64,000 nucleotides of DNA from Acidimicrobiaceae bacterium (GTDB lineage Bacteria > Actinomycetota > Acidimicrobiia > Acidimicrobiales > Ilumatobacteraceae): NCBI GenBank assembly GCA_020637235.1, contig JACJWG010000006.1, positions 163,337 through 227,336 on the forward strand, read 5' to 3'. Of the stretch, positions 51,616 to 60,519 are shown one piece after another. The notes below the pieces were generated by a model that ran no database searches, was not told the DNA's origin, and saw only the letters and a program-made list of their open reading frames with translations. A program made the position numbers and the translations under genes. Each line of letters begins with the position of its first letter. Within the stretch, counting starts at the first letter, position 1.

Positions 51616-53604
51616 TCAGGCGGCGCGCACCACGACGGCCACGGTGGTCGTGCCCACCTGCCGCCGCAGCTCGCTCGTGGACTCGAACAGGGGGCGCACC
51701 GCCGGATCGAGCTGCAGCGCGCCGGCGGCGACGAGCTCGGCTGCGAACCCACCGGTCACGAACGTCGCCGGGTCGAACGCCGCGGCGACGATCTCGTCGG
51801 CCGTGCGACCGAAGGCCCCGTCGGCCGCGAGTCGCTCCCCCTCGGCGCTGAGGACGATCCCGAACGCCGTGATCTCGTCGATCATCGCCCGTTCGCCGGC
51901 GAGCAGCTGGTCGATCTGGGTGGCGTCGAGCGGCGAGGTGAACGCGATCCGCTCGCCGGCCGGCGGCGGCTCCAGGGCGGCACGACCCTCGTACAGGGTC
52001 ACGACGAGCGGCTCGTCGCCCTCGGCTCGCCGGCCGTCGCCCAGTTGGCGCACGAGGCCCTCGTCGTCCACCCGTACGTCGACGCCGGCCTGCAGCAGGG
52101 CAGCGATCACCACCGCCGAGTACGGCTCGAGATACCGCAGGTCGTCGTCGTCGAGCACGACCGGCCGGTCGCTGCGCCACTCGCGAACCTGGTCGCTGAT
52201 CGAGCGGGCCACCGGGATCGATTCGGTGAACGTGTCGGGTCCGGCTGGTTGGTCGTGGGCCGACAGGTTGGCGACGGAGCTGAGCGCCAGCAGGGCGACG
52301 AGCGCCCCACGTACCACGGGCGATCGTCGCAGCGGCGCGGTGCGGATCAGACCGACGATGCCGGCGAGCGTGCCGAAGGCCCCGATCGACCACAGCCAGC
52401 GCATCTGGTGCGGGGTGAGGCCGAGCGGGCCGATCGGCATGATCGCGAGCGACACCACCGCGATCGCGACGGCGACGACGGCGACGGCGACGGCGACGAC
52501 GGCGGGTCGATCGCGTCGACGCCAGCCCCATCGAGCGAGCACGCCGAGCACGCCGACGAACACGGCGAGTCCGAACACCGCCGGTCCGAGACCGACGAGC
52601 CCGTCGGGCGTGATCGTGCGGCCGTCGGCGTCGTACGGCGTGTACGGCACGGCTTCGATCCACGAGGTGCGGTCCCAGCCGGGCGGGACCGCGACGACGG
52701 AGCCGGCGATGCGCACCGCGATCCGGGGACCGATGGTGGGCTCGTCGCTGCCGGTGCTGGTGACGATGCGGGCGAGGTTGCCCTGGCCGTCGCCACTCAC
52801 CTGCTCGATCAGCGGTTGGGCCCACAGCACCAGCACGGTGGCGAACGACGCGAACGCCACCGTGCGCATGCGTCGCAGGTCGCCTGGACGCGCCGTCGGG
52901 TCGATCCGCCACCGGCGCCGGTACACGACGCCGGCGCCCGCCAAGGCGGCCACGACGAGCCCGGGGATCAGGTAGGCGTAGCCGAGGTGGGTCTGCAGGC
53001 ACAGGCTGCCGCCGGCGAGCATCCAGGGCAGCACGGCCAGGTCGCCGCTCGCCACCGCCCACGCGCACACCAGGACGAACAGCGCAGGCATCACCAACAC
53101 GTGCGGGTTCCACGGGTCGGTGAGCATGCCGCTGCCGAGCGTGAACCCGAGGGTGGCCCCGACCGCGAGGCCGGCGGCGAAGCCGGCGCGGCCCGCGACG
53201 CGACGTGCCACCACGGCGATGCCGACGAGGGCGGCCGTGTTGATCAGTCCCACACCGAGCGCCACACCGGTCGCACCGCCGAACAGCTTCACGGGCACGG
53301 CCAGCAGGTCGAACAGCAGCGGGCCCGGATGGTTGAGATCCTTCCCGGCGGTGAGCGACGCCGACGACCACGTGCCGAGGAACGGGAAGTGGTCGAAACT
53401 GAACACGTCGCGCGCCCGCAACTCGATGAGCGCGTTGTCGCCGATCGGGATCCAGCGCGTGCCCGACCGGCGCACGACGGCAACCACGAGCGGCGCCACT
53501 GCGACCGCCAGCAGCACCCACTCGAGCGTGCCCCATCGCCCGTCGCGTTCGGCGTCGATCGCCGTCGGCTCCACCGCGCCGGTGGTGTCGGCCACCGCCG
53601 TCAT
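51616..53604 (-). CDS. Polytopic membrane protein, GT-C-like (paralogue 1)
   Basis: A 662-residue protein with about 10-11 helices in the first 440 residues and a soluble C-terminal domain. Landmarks are ELRARDVFSFDHFPFLG, NHPGPLLFDLL and QTHLGYAYLIPGL. The first acidic loop and overall plan suggest a GT-C glycosyltransferase, but no family name is certain. It shares these landmarks with the next gene upstream (53601-55526), so the two are tandem paralogues with a 4-bp ATGA overlap. A run of Val/Ala codons near 52470 is a low-complexity GACGGC repeat. Confidence 0.72.
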   Translation of the reverse strand: MTAVADTTGAVEPTAIDAERDGRWGTLEWVLLAVAVAPLVVAVVRRSGTRWIPIGDNALIELRARDVFSFDHFPFLGTWSSASLTAGKDLNHPGPLLFDLLAVPVKLFGGATGVALGVGLINTAALVGIAVVARRVAGRAGFAAGLAVGATLGFTLGSGMLTDPWNPHVLVMPALFVLVCAWAVASGDLAVLPWMLAGGSLCLQTHLGYAYLIPGLVVAALAGAGVVYRRRWRIDPTARPGDLRRMRTVAFASFATVLVLWAQPLIEQVSGDGQGNLARIVTSTGSDEPTIGPRIAVRIAGSVVAVPPGWDRTSWIEAVPYTPYDADGRTITPDGLVGLGPAVFGLAVFVGVLGVLARWGWRRRDRPAVVAVAVAVVAVAIAVVSLAIMPIGPLGLTPHQMRWLWSIGAFGTLAGIVGLIRTAPLRRSPVVRGALVALLALSSVANLSAHDQPAGPDTFTESIPVARSISDQVREWRSDRPVVLDDDDLRYLEPYSAVVIAALLQAGVDVRVDDEGLVRQLGDGRRAEGDEPLVVTLYEGRAALEPPPAGERIAFTSPLDATQIDQLLAGERAMIDEITAFGIVLSAEGERLAADGAFGRTADEIVAAAFDPATFVTGGFAAELVAAGALQLDPAVRPLFESTSELRRQVGTTTVAVVVRAA

Positions 53605-55526
53605 CGGTCGGTCCCCACCGGGACGAGGAACACCGCCGTGGGCGTGCCGAGCTCGAGCAGCCGGTCGACGATCTCCTGCAGCTCGACGGGTACCCGGGGA
53701 TCGAGCTGCACGCCGAAGAGATTCGATTCGATCAGCGGCACGAGATCGTCGAGGCCGAGCTCGCGCAGCGAGTCGGTGAGCTCCGACTCCAGCGCCCGTG
53801 CCTCGGCGAGGTCGTCGGCATCTCGCGGGTCGTACTCGACCACGAGCTCCGCACCTGGTGCGTCCGCCACCTGATCGACGTAGAAGCCGGTGGCGAGCCG
53901 GATCTCGGCGTCGGCCTCGCCGTCGGTGACCACCCGTTGCGGGGTGACCGGCACCCGCCACGTGAACGGGACACCGACGTCGAAGCCGCGTCGCTCGAGC
54001 TCGTTCACCAGCCCGTACCCCTGCGAACCGAAGTATCGGGCGTCGTTCCAGGTGACGACGTAGGTGCCGTCGGCGCCGGCCGACAACCCGTCGCCCGATT
54101 CGAGCGCGTCGACGGTCGGTCCGGTGATCACCCGGAGGGTGTCGCTCAGGTGCTGCTCGGGGACGCGGGCGCCGAGGGCCTCGACGGTGAGCGCTCCCCA
54201 CGACAGCACACCGACGGCGGCGACGACGCCAGCCGCACCCCGGGTGACCGTCGACCGGCGTGCGGGGAGTCGCCGGCCCAGCACGACCACCGCGGTCCAG
54301 ATGATCGACACGACGACGAGTGCCGTCGTGGTCCAGGCCCACAGCGTGAGGTAGTACCAGACCTTGCCGAAGATGCGGCTCATCGAGACCGCGGCCAGCA
54401 CGAGCGACCAGCCGATCACGACGTGGAGCCCGAGGATCGCCCGCTGCCGGAGGCGCCACGCCGTGATCACGGCGGCGAGCCAGACGGCGAGCACCAGCAC
54501 GCCGGGCAGCACGCTGCCGGTGAGGTCGAAGCCGGCACGGGTGACATGGCCGTCGGCACCGAACGCACCGCCGATCAGACGGAACACGTCGAGGTGACGC
54601 AGCACGAGCCGTACGCCCTCCACCGTGCCGACCGGATCGTCGGGCGGCTCGCGGAAGTAGTCGGCGATCATCCGCAGGTTGCCGGGATCGTGGGTGAGCT
54701 GATCGGCCACCGGCGGCAACCACAGCACCGCCGACACGATGCCGGCGAGGCCGAGCGATCGTGTGATCGGGTGCCGCTCGACCGGGTGGCGGGCGGCGTC
54801 CCACACCAGCCAGGCGACACAGAGCGTCCCCATCCCGAGCGAGAGGCCGAGGTACGGCATGTGGGTCTGCGCGCACAGCGATCCGATCGCGGCCACGACG
54901 ACCACCAGCCGGTGGTCGCCGTCGAGGACGCCCCAGGCGGCCAGCAACAGGGCGAGCCAGAACAGCAGCGGCAGATAGGGGTTCCACGGTTGGGTGACGA
55001 CCTCGAAGCCGTAGCCGCGCACCACGACGGCGACGACCGCCGCGGCCACCAACGTGGCGACCGTCCCGCCGCGTCGATGGGCGAGCCACAGCACGACCGC
55101 GATCGCGACGAGGTTCAGCACCACCATGCCGGCGAGCAGCCCCCACGCCGAGGAGCCGGCGAGCCGGTAGGTGGGCGCGACGAGGTAGAAGCTGAGCGGA
55201 CCAGGGTGGCTGCCCTGGTCGGGGAACGTGCCGATCCGGCCGGGCAACCCGATGAGCGGGGTGTCGCCGGTACCCACGTCGCGGACGCGGAATTCGGTCA
55301 TCGCGAGGTCGAGCACCGGGTGGTAGTGGCGGCCGACGAGACGCAGCGCGGCCACCACGAACGGCACCGCGAGCACGCACCACAGCACCAGCCGCAACCG
55401 CCCCGGCGACCAGGCGGTCACCCGAGACCACAGGTCGGGCGTCGGGTTGACGGGCACCACCACCGGACGCCGCGGCGGCACCGATGGTCGGGCGTTGCGC
55501 CGGCGAGGCCGGAGCCGGCCGGTCAT
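53601..55526 (-). CDS. Polytopic membrane protein, GT-C-like (paralogue 2)
   Basis: A 641-residue protein with the same layout as its neighbour: basic proline-rich N-terminus, first helix near residue 45, an acidic extracytoplasmic loop with TEFRVRDVG, then SHPGPLSFYLV and QTHMPYLGL, about 10 helices and a soluble C-terminal domain. It overlaps the Dpm1-like gene (upstream) and the paralogue (downstream) by 4 bp each. The overlap with a polyprenyl-phosphate sugar synthase supports a role as a transferase using that donor. Confidence 0.72.
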   Translation of the reverse strand: MTGRLRPRRRNARPSVPPRRPVVVPVNPTPDLWSRVTAWSPGRLRLVLWCVLAVPFVVAALRLVGRHYHPVLDLAMTEFRVRDVGTGDTPLIGLPGRIGTFPDQGSHPGPLSFYLVAPTYRLAGSSAWGLLAGMVVLNLVAIAVVLWLAHRRGGTVATLVAAAVVAVVVRGYGFEVVTQPWNPYLPLLFWLALLLAAWGVLDGDHRLVVVVAAIGSLCAQTHMPYLGLSLGMGTLCVAWLVWDAARHPVERHPITRSLGLAGIVSAVLWLPPVADQLTHDPGNLRMIADYFREPPDDPVGTVEGVRLVLRHLDVFRLIGGAFGADGHVTRAGFDLTGSVLPGVLVLAVWLAAVITAWRLRQRAILGLHVVIGWSLVLAAVSMSRIFGKVWYYLTLWAWTTTALVVVSIIWTAVVVLGRRLPARRSTVTRGAAGVVAAVGVLSWGALTVEALGARVPEQHLSDTLRVITGPTVDALESGDGLSAGADGTYVVTWNDARYFGSQGYGLVNELERRGFDVGVPFTWRVPVTPQRVVTDGEADAEIRLATGFYVDQVADAPGAELVVEYDPRDADDLAEARALESELTDSLRELGLDDLVPLIESNLFGVQLDPRVPVELQEIVDRLLELGTPTAVFLVPVGTDR

Positions 55527-56296
55527 CGCCGTCGCGGACGGCGTCGCGACACGAGGTCGGTGATCCCCCAGCGGGTCACGAGCAACATCGACTCGACGAT
55601 GATCCGCGACGACATTTTCGACGTGCCGAACTCGCGGTCGCGGAACACGATCGGGACCTCGCGGACGGGATGTCCCTTCACCACCAGGCGCCGGACCAGC
55701 TCGGTGAGGAAGGCATAGCCCTCGGCCGTGGTGGACGACGGGTCGATGTCACGCAAGGCCGACGCTCGATAGGCCCGGAATCCCGAGGTCGCGTCGCGCA
55801 CACCGAGCCCGAGCACCAGCCCCGTGTAGCGGTTCCCCCAGCGCGACAGCAGACGGCGATGCAGCGGCCAGTCGGCCGTGGCGCCGCCGGGCACGTAGCG
55901 CGAGCCGATGACGGCATCGGCGCCCCCACCGGCCCGTGCAGCGGTTCCGGCGTCGGTTCCCGCGGCCACGTCGACGGCGGCGAGCAGCGTCGGGATCGCC
56001 GTCGGGTCGTGCGAGAAGTCGACGTCCATCGAGACGACGACGTCGTACCCCTCGTCGAGCGCCACCTGGAACCCGTTGCGGTACGCGCTCCCGAGGCCCT
56101 GCTTGCCCGGCCGGTGGAGCACCTTCACCTGCCCGAGCTCGGCCGCGGTCTGCTCGGCGAGCGCGCCGGTGCCGTCGGGGCTGTTGTCGTCGACGACCAG
56201 CACGTCCGCTGCGGGCACCGCGGCACGGACGGCGGCGAGGAACGGCTGGATGTTCTCCCGCTCGTTGTAGGTCGGGACGACGACGACGGCACGCAT
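55523..56296 (-). CDS. Polyprenol-phosphate mannose synthase-like GT2
   Basis: A 257-residue soluble GT2 enzyme of the Dpm1/Ppm1 type that makes polyprenyl-phosphate mannose from GDP-mannose. It has VVPTYNERENI at 7-17, VVDDNSPDGT at 34-43, the metal motif D91-V-D93 and the conserved SGFRAYR and FRDREFGTSKMS segments typical of Dpm1. It lacks the C-terminal membrane helices of GtrB-type enzymes. First gene of a three-gene run with two GT-C-like membrane proteins. A Gly/Ala-rich insertion lies at about 108-125. Confidence 0.9.
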   Translation of the reverse strand: MRAVVVVPTYNERENIQPFLAAVRAAVPAADVLVVDDNSPDGTGALAEQTAAELGQVKVLHRPGKQGLGSAYRNGFQVALDEGYDVVVSMDVDFSHDPTAIPTLLAAVDVAAGTDAGTAARAGGGADAVIGSRYVPGGATADWPLHRRLLSRWGNRYTGLVLGLGVRDATSGFRAYRASALRDIDPSSTTAEGYAFLTELVRRLVVKGHPVREVPIVFRDREFGTSKMSSRIIVESMLLVTRWGITDLVSRRRPRRR

Positions 56297-56392
56297 CGGG
56301 GCGTCATGGTAGCCGTGACGGCGCCCGTCGGCCGGGGAGCGTGCCGGTTCCGGGATCAGCCGGCACCCGAGCGCTACGATCTCGGACTGCTC

Positions 56393-56746
56393 ATGCGATC
56401 GGTTCCGTCTGCCCCGCTCGTCGGCCCGTTCGCCGAACGCCTCCTCGTGCTCGACTTCCCGGCGCTGCCACCCGAACGTCGTCGGGCGGCGATCGAGTTC
56501 ACGTTCCGGCGCATCGACGGCCTCCCGAGCGTGATGCGTCTCGGTGTCACGATCATCGCGGCGCTCGTACGGGCGGCGCTCGTGCTGCCGCGTCGCGATC
56601 TGGTCGTGCGTGGCCTGGCTGCCACCACGCTGCCCCTGCTCGGCGAGTACGTCCGCCTGCTCCGCTCGCTGGGCTACGCCTATGTGTTCGAGACGTGGCC
56701 CGACACACGAGCCGACGGGTCGTCCGGCGCCGGGAGCGCACCGTGA
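56393..56746 (+). CDS. Small protein upstream of GMC oxidoreductase, unknown
   Basis: A 117-residue protein without cysteines, signal peptide or clear membrane helix, though residues 48-66 are fairly hydrophobic. It has a run RRAAIEFTFRRIDGLPSVMRLGV and ends with LGEYVRLLRSLGYAYVFE. I do not recognise the family. The 4-bp GTGA overlap with the GMC gene suggests an obligate partner, comparable in position to the small subunits of some GMC dehydrogenases, although it has no similarity I can point to. TACGAT lies about 13 nt upstream. Confidence 0.65.
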   Translation: MRSVPSAPLVGPFAERLLVLDFPALPPERRRAAIEFTFRRIDGLPSVMRLGVTIIAALVRAALVLPRRDLVVRGLAATTLPLLGEYVRLLRSLGYAYVFETWPDTRADGSSGAGSAP

Positions 56747-58299
56747 GCCCGTCGTCGCGTCCCCCGTCCAGCACCGGCGGCACCGGCGGCACCGGCGGCT
56801 CGGCGGCGCGCCCGTCGGGGCTGATCCCCCACGACGCCCACCTGCGCTGTGACGTGCTCGTGATCGGCTCGGGGGCCGGTGGTGCGACCACCGCCGCCGA
56901 GCTCGCCGAGGCCGGCTTCGACGTGCTCGTCGTCGAGGAGGGGCCGTGGGTCGATCAGGACGCGGTGGTGCCGTTCTCGCTCGAGCAGATGGACCGCCAG
57001 TACCGCTCGGGCGGGGTGACCGTCGCCCTCGGGATGCCGTCGATCGCCTACACCGAGGGGCGATGCGCCGGCGGCGGCACCGAGGTGAACAGCGGTCTCT
57101 ACTTCCGGCCACCGCTCGACGTGGTCGAGCAGTGGCGCCACGACTTCCGCATCGACGGCCTCGACCTCGACGAGCTCGGTGCCATCGCCGACGAGGTGGA
57201 ACGCACGATCCACGTCACCACCGTGCCGGGCTCGCCCACCCCGGCGAGCGAGATCCTGCGCCGCGGCGCTGCCGCGCTCGGGTGGCGGCACAGCGAGATC
57301 CCGCGCTGGATGCGCTACCCCCCTGGTGGCGACGCCGTCACCGGCAGGCGGCAGAGCATGACCCGCACCTACCTGCCCCGGGCCTTCGCCGCCGGCGCCC
57401 GCATGCTCGTCGACACCCGCGTCGACCGGCTCACCACGATGGGCTCGGTGGTCAACGCCGACGTCACCTACGGCGACGGCACCGGTCGTACCCCTGCCGG
57501 GCTGATCGCGGCACGACACGTGTTCGTGTGTGGCGGCGCGATCCAGACACCGGCGCTGCTGCAGCGCTCCGGCATGCGGCGCCACATCGGTGCCACCCTG
57601 GCGGTGCACCCGACGGTGAAGCTGACCGCCGCGTTCGACGACGAGATCAACGTGCCCGACGACGTGCCGGTGCACCAGGTGAAGGAGTTCGCCCCCGATC
57701 TGAGCTTCGGTGGCTCGGCGAGCCACGCCGGCCTCGTCGCCCTCGCGCTCAGCGACGAGTGGGGCACCTTCGCCGCCGCGATCGAGCAGTGGCGGCGGAT
57801 GAGCATCTACTACGCGGCGATCACGAGCGAGGGCCGAGGTCGGGTCGTCGCACTGCCGGGGCTGCGCGACCCGCTCGTCACCTACCACCTCACCGGGCGC
57901 GATCGGCACCTGCTGCGCAGCGGGCTCGCCCGGCTCGCGCTTCTGATGCTCGAGTCCGGGGCGAACGAGGTGTACCCGTCGTTCCGTGGCGCACCGGTGG
58001 TGCGCAACCGCCGCGACCTCGCGACGATGCAACACCGTTTCCGCGCCTCACGGGCGGGCGTGATGACCGTGCACCTGTGCTCCACCGTGCCGCTCGGCGA
58101 ACACGGCGGGCGCTGCGGCGCCGACTCGTTCGGCCAGGTCGGCGGCACCGAACGGATCTTCGTGAACGACGCGTCGCTGCTGCCCACCGCGCCCGGGGTG
58201 AACCCGCAGGCCACCGTGATGGCGTTCGCGATCCGCAACGCCCGGCACTTCGCCGACACCCACCGACCCGGTTCGACCGCCCCGAGGAGCACCACGTGA
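56743..58299 (+). CDS. GMC-family FAD oxidoreductase
   Basis: A 518-residue flavoprotein of the glucose-methanol-choline family. The FAD fold VIGSGAGGAT begins near 40, followed by EGRCAGGGTEVNSG, CGGAIQTPALL and the C-terminal NDASLLPTAPGVNPQATV with the active-site Asn region. Members oxidise sugars, sterols or long-chain alcohols. The N-terminus has a Thr-Gly-Gly repeat from a 9-bp minisatellite (56773-56799). Co-translated with the preceding small protein and following epimerase-like genes (4-bp overlaps), so they form one pathway. Confidence 0.88.
   Translation: MSPSSRPPSSTGGTGGTGGSAARPSGLIPHDAHLRCDVLVIGSGAGGATTAAELAEAGFDVLVVEEGPWVDQDAVVPFSLEQMDRQYRSGGVTVALGMPSIAYTEGRCAGGGTEVNSGLYFRPPLDVVEQWRHDFRIDGLDLDELGAIADEVERTIHVTTVPGSPTPASEILRRGAAALGWRHSEIPRWMRYPPGGDAVTGRRQSMTRTYLPRAFAAGARMLVDTRVDRLTTMGSVVNADVTYGDGTGRTPAGLIAARHVFVCGGAIQTPALLQRSGMRRHIGATLAVHPTVKLTAAFDDEINVPDDVPVHQVKEFAPDLSFGGSASHAGLVALALSDEWGTFAAAIEQWRRMSIYYAAITSEGRGRVVALPGLRDPLVTYHLTGRDRHLLRSGLARLALLMLESGANEVYPSFRGAPVVRNRRDLATMQHRFRASRAGVMTVHLCSTVPLGEHGGRCGADSFGQVGGTERIFVNDASLLPTAPGVNPQATVMAFAIRNARHFADTHRPGSTAPRSTT
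56773..56799. repeat. 9-bp minisatellite, three units
   Basis: Three exact ACCGGCGGC units at the start of the GMC gene, encoding Thr-Gly-Gly repeats. Confidence 0.7.
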
Positions 58300-59384
58300 G
58301 CGACGCCACCGATGCCATCGAGGCCATCGACACGACCGGCACGGCCGCGCGGCGCGATCCGCCCGACGTGACGGTGCTCACGGGCGCCGCCGGATGGCTC
58401 GGCCGGGCGATGATGCACCGATTGCTCGCCGACGGGCGCACCCGCGTGCACGTACTGGTGCACGGCGACGACGACCGTCCCTCGGTCCCGCAGGGCGACG
58501 CGATCGCAGTCGAGGTGGGCGACGTCGGCGACGCCGCGGTGGTGGAGCGGCTGATCGCCGGTGCGAGCGCGCACGGTGGCACGGTCGACGTGATCCACAC
58601 CGCCGGGGTGATCCACCCGAAGCGGGTGGCCGACTTCTTCCACACCAACGCCCAGGGCACGGCCAACGTCGTCGACGCGGCGCTGGCACACGGGGTGCGC
58701 CGGCTGGTACACGTGTCGTCGAACAGCCCGTTCGGCACCAACCCGCACCTCACCGACGTGTTCCGCCAGGACGAGCCGTACCGGCCGTACTACGGCTACG
58801 GGCGATCGAAGATGGAGGCCGAACTCTCGGTCTTCGCTGCCGTGCGGGATCGAGGCCTCGACGCCGTGGTGGTGCGGCCGCCGTGGTTCTACGGTCCATT
58901 CCAGCCGCCACGGCAGACGACGTTCTTCCGGATGGTGCGCCGCGGCAAGTTCCCGATCATCGGTGGCGGCCAGCAGCGTCGCTCGATGGTGTACGTCGAC
59001 AACCTCGTCGACGGCATCCTCGCCGCCGAGGCCACGCCGGGAGCGACGGGCAAGGGGTACTGGATCGCCGATGCCCGCCCGTACACGGTGGTCGAGATCG
59101 TCGACACCGTCGGTCGCGCCCTCGCCGACGAGGGCTTCGAGGTGCGAGGTGGCGGCACGAAGATGCCGGCGATCGTCGGACGCGTCGCCGAGACGGCCGA
59201 TGCGCTGATCCAGCGCGTCGGCCGCTACCAGCAGCAGCTGCACGTGCTGGGTGAGATGGACAAGACCATCGCCTGCGACATCTCCGCGTCGCGGACCGAG
59301 CTCGGGTACGAACCGCGCGTCGAGCTCTACGAGGGGATGCGCCGCAGCATCCGCTGGTGCGTCGAACGGGGGCTCGAGCTGTGA
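58296..59384 (+). CDS. NAD-dependent epimerase/dehydratase (extended SDR)
   Basis: A 362-residue extended short-chain dehydrogenase with G30-x2-G33-x2-G36 for NAD(P) and the catalytic Y168-x3-K172 (YGRSK) after SSNS. The later RPPWFYGP and MVYVDNLVDG segments are typical of sugar epimerases and 3-beta-hydroxysteroid dehydrogenases. GTG 58296 overlaps the GMC stop by 4 bp. The substrate may be a nucleotide sugar or a sterol-like alcohol. Confidence 0.87.
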   Translation: MSDATDAIEAIDTTGTAARRDPPDVTVLTGAAGWLGRAMMHRLLADGRTRVHVLVHGDDDRPSVPQGDAIAVEVGDVGDAAVVERLIAGASAHGGTVDVIHTAGVIHPKRVADFFHTNAQGTANVVDAALAHGVRRLVHVSSNSPFGTNPHLTDVFRQDEPYRPYYGYGRSKMEAELSVFAAVRDRGLDAVVVRPPWFYGPFQPPRQTTFFRMVRRGKFPIIGGGQQRRSMVYVDNLVDGILAAEATPGATGKGYWIADARPYTVVEIVDTVGRALADEGFEVRGGGTKMPAIVGRVAETADALIQRVGRYQQQLHVLGEMDKTIACDISASRTELGYEPRVELYEGMRRSIRWCVERGLEL

Positions 59385-60424
59385 CCCGCTCGCTCGTCAC
59401 CGGCGGGTCGGGCTACTTCGGGTCGTTGCTGGTGCAACGGCTCCGGACGGCCGGCCACCGGGTCCGGGTGCTCGACGTGAACGACGCCGACGACCGGCCG
59501 GCCGATGTCGAGCTGGTGCAGGGCGACATCCGCGACGCCGGCACGGTGGCCGCCGCGCTCGACGGGATCGACGTCGTGTTCCACAACGTCGCACAGGTGC
59601 CGCTCGCGAAGGACCACCAGCTGCTGCGCACCGTGAACGTCGACGGCACGCGGCTGCTGCTCGAACACGCCGCACGCCTCGGCGTGGGCAAGGTGGTGCA
59701 CACGTCGTCGAGCGCGGTGTTCGGCATCCCGGCCGCCAACCCGGTGCTGCCGTCCACCGTGCCGTCGCCCGTCGAGGCGTACGGCCACGCCAAGCTCGCC
59801 GCCGAGTGGGCCTGCCTCGACGCGGTGTCGCGCGGGTTGGACGTGAGCATCGTGCGGCCGCGCACGATCCTCGGGCACGGGCGGCTCGGCATCTTCGGCA
59901 TCCTGTTCGACTGGATCGCCGACGGCGCCGACGTGGTGGTGCTCGGCGACGGCTCGAACCGCTACCAGTTCGTGCACGCCGACGACCTCGCCGACGTGTG
60001 CCTGCTGGCCTCGCAGCGCAGCGGTCCGATGATCGTGAACGCCGGGTCCGACCGATTCGGCACGATGCGCGAATCGCTCGAATCGCTGTGCCGCCACGCC
60101 GGCACGGGCTCGCAGGTTCGTTCGCTGCCGGCCCGCGCGACCTCGCTCGCGATGCAGGCCGCCGCGGGGATGCGCATCGCCCCGTTCGCCCCGTACCACT
60201 GGATCATGTACTCGAAGTCGCTGTGGTTCGACATCGACCACGCGCGTGACGCGCTCGGCTGGCAGCCGAGGTACTCGAACGAGGAGATGTTCGCGGCGAG
60301 CTACGACTGGTTCGTCGCCAACCGGGCGATCACCGAGCAGGCCGGTGCCTCGCACCACCGCACCACCGCGAAGCAGGGCGCGCTGCGCGCCGTGAAGTGG
60401 GCGATGCAACACCCCCCCCGCTGA
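59381..60424 (+). CDS. NAD-dependent epimerase/dehydratase (extended SDR)
   Basis: A 347-residue extended SDR with TGGSGYFG (G8, G11, G14) at the very N-terminus and Y134-x3-K138 (YGHAK). The C-terminal substrate domain contains RPRTILGHGRLG and FVHADDLADV. GTG 59381 overlaps the previous stop by 4 bp. Last gene of the four-gene GMC cassette; a paired palindromic element begins 5 bp after its stop. Confidence 0.87.
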   Translation: MTRSLVTGGSGYFGSLLVQRLRTAGHRVRVLDVNDADDRPADVELVQGDIRDAGTVAAALDGIDVVFHNVAQVPLAKDHQLLRTVNVDGTRLLLEHAARLGVGKVVHTSSSAVFGIPAANPVLPSTVPSPVEAYGHAKLAAEWACLDAVSRGLDVSIVRPRTILGHGRLGIFGILFDWIADGADVVVLGDGSNRYQFVHADDLADVCLLASQRSGPMIVNAGSDRFGTMRESLESLCRHAGTGSQVRSLPARATSLAMQAAAGMRIAPFAPYHWIMYSKSLWFDIDHARDALGWQPRYSNEEMFAASYDWFVANRAITEQAGASHHRTTAKQGALRAVKWAMQHPPR

Positions 60425-60428
60425 CCTT

Positions 60429-60519
60429 CGTGAGCCGGATGCGCAGCCGGTGCGCATCGCGCTCACGAACACGGTTCGTTCGTGAGCCGGATGCGCAGCC
60501 GGTGCGCATCGCGCTCACG
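60429..60519. repeat. Paired palindromic intergenic element, copy 3
   Basis: Two identical 39-bp palindromes (60429-60467 and 60481-60519) with the invariant 13-nt spacer, loop GCCGG, same orientation as copy 1. The outer stem extends to 9 bp (TTCGTGAGC / GCTCACGAA). It separates convergent genes, and the TCA in its last arm (60515-60517) is the stop codon of the minus-strand glycosyltransferase gene. Confidence 0.88.
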
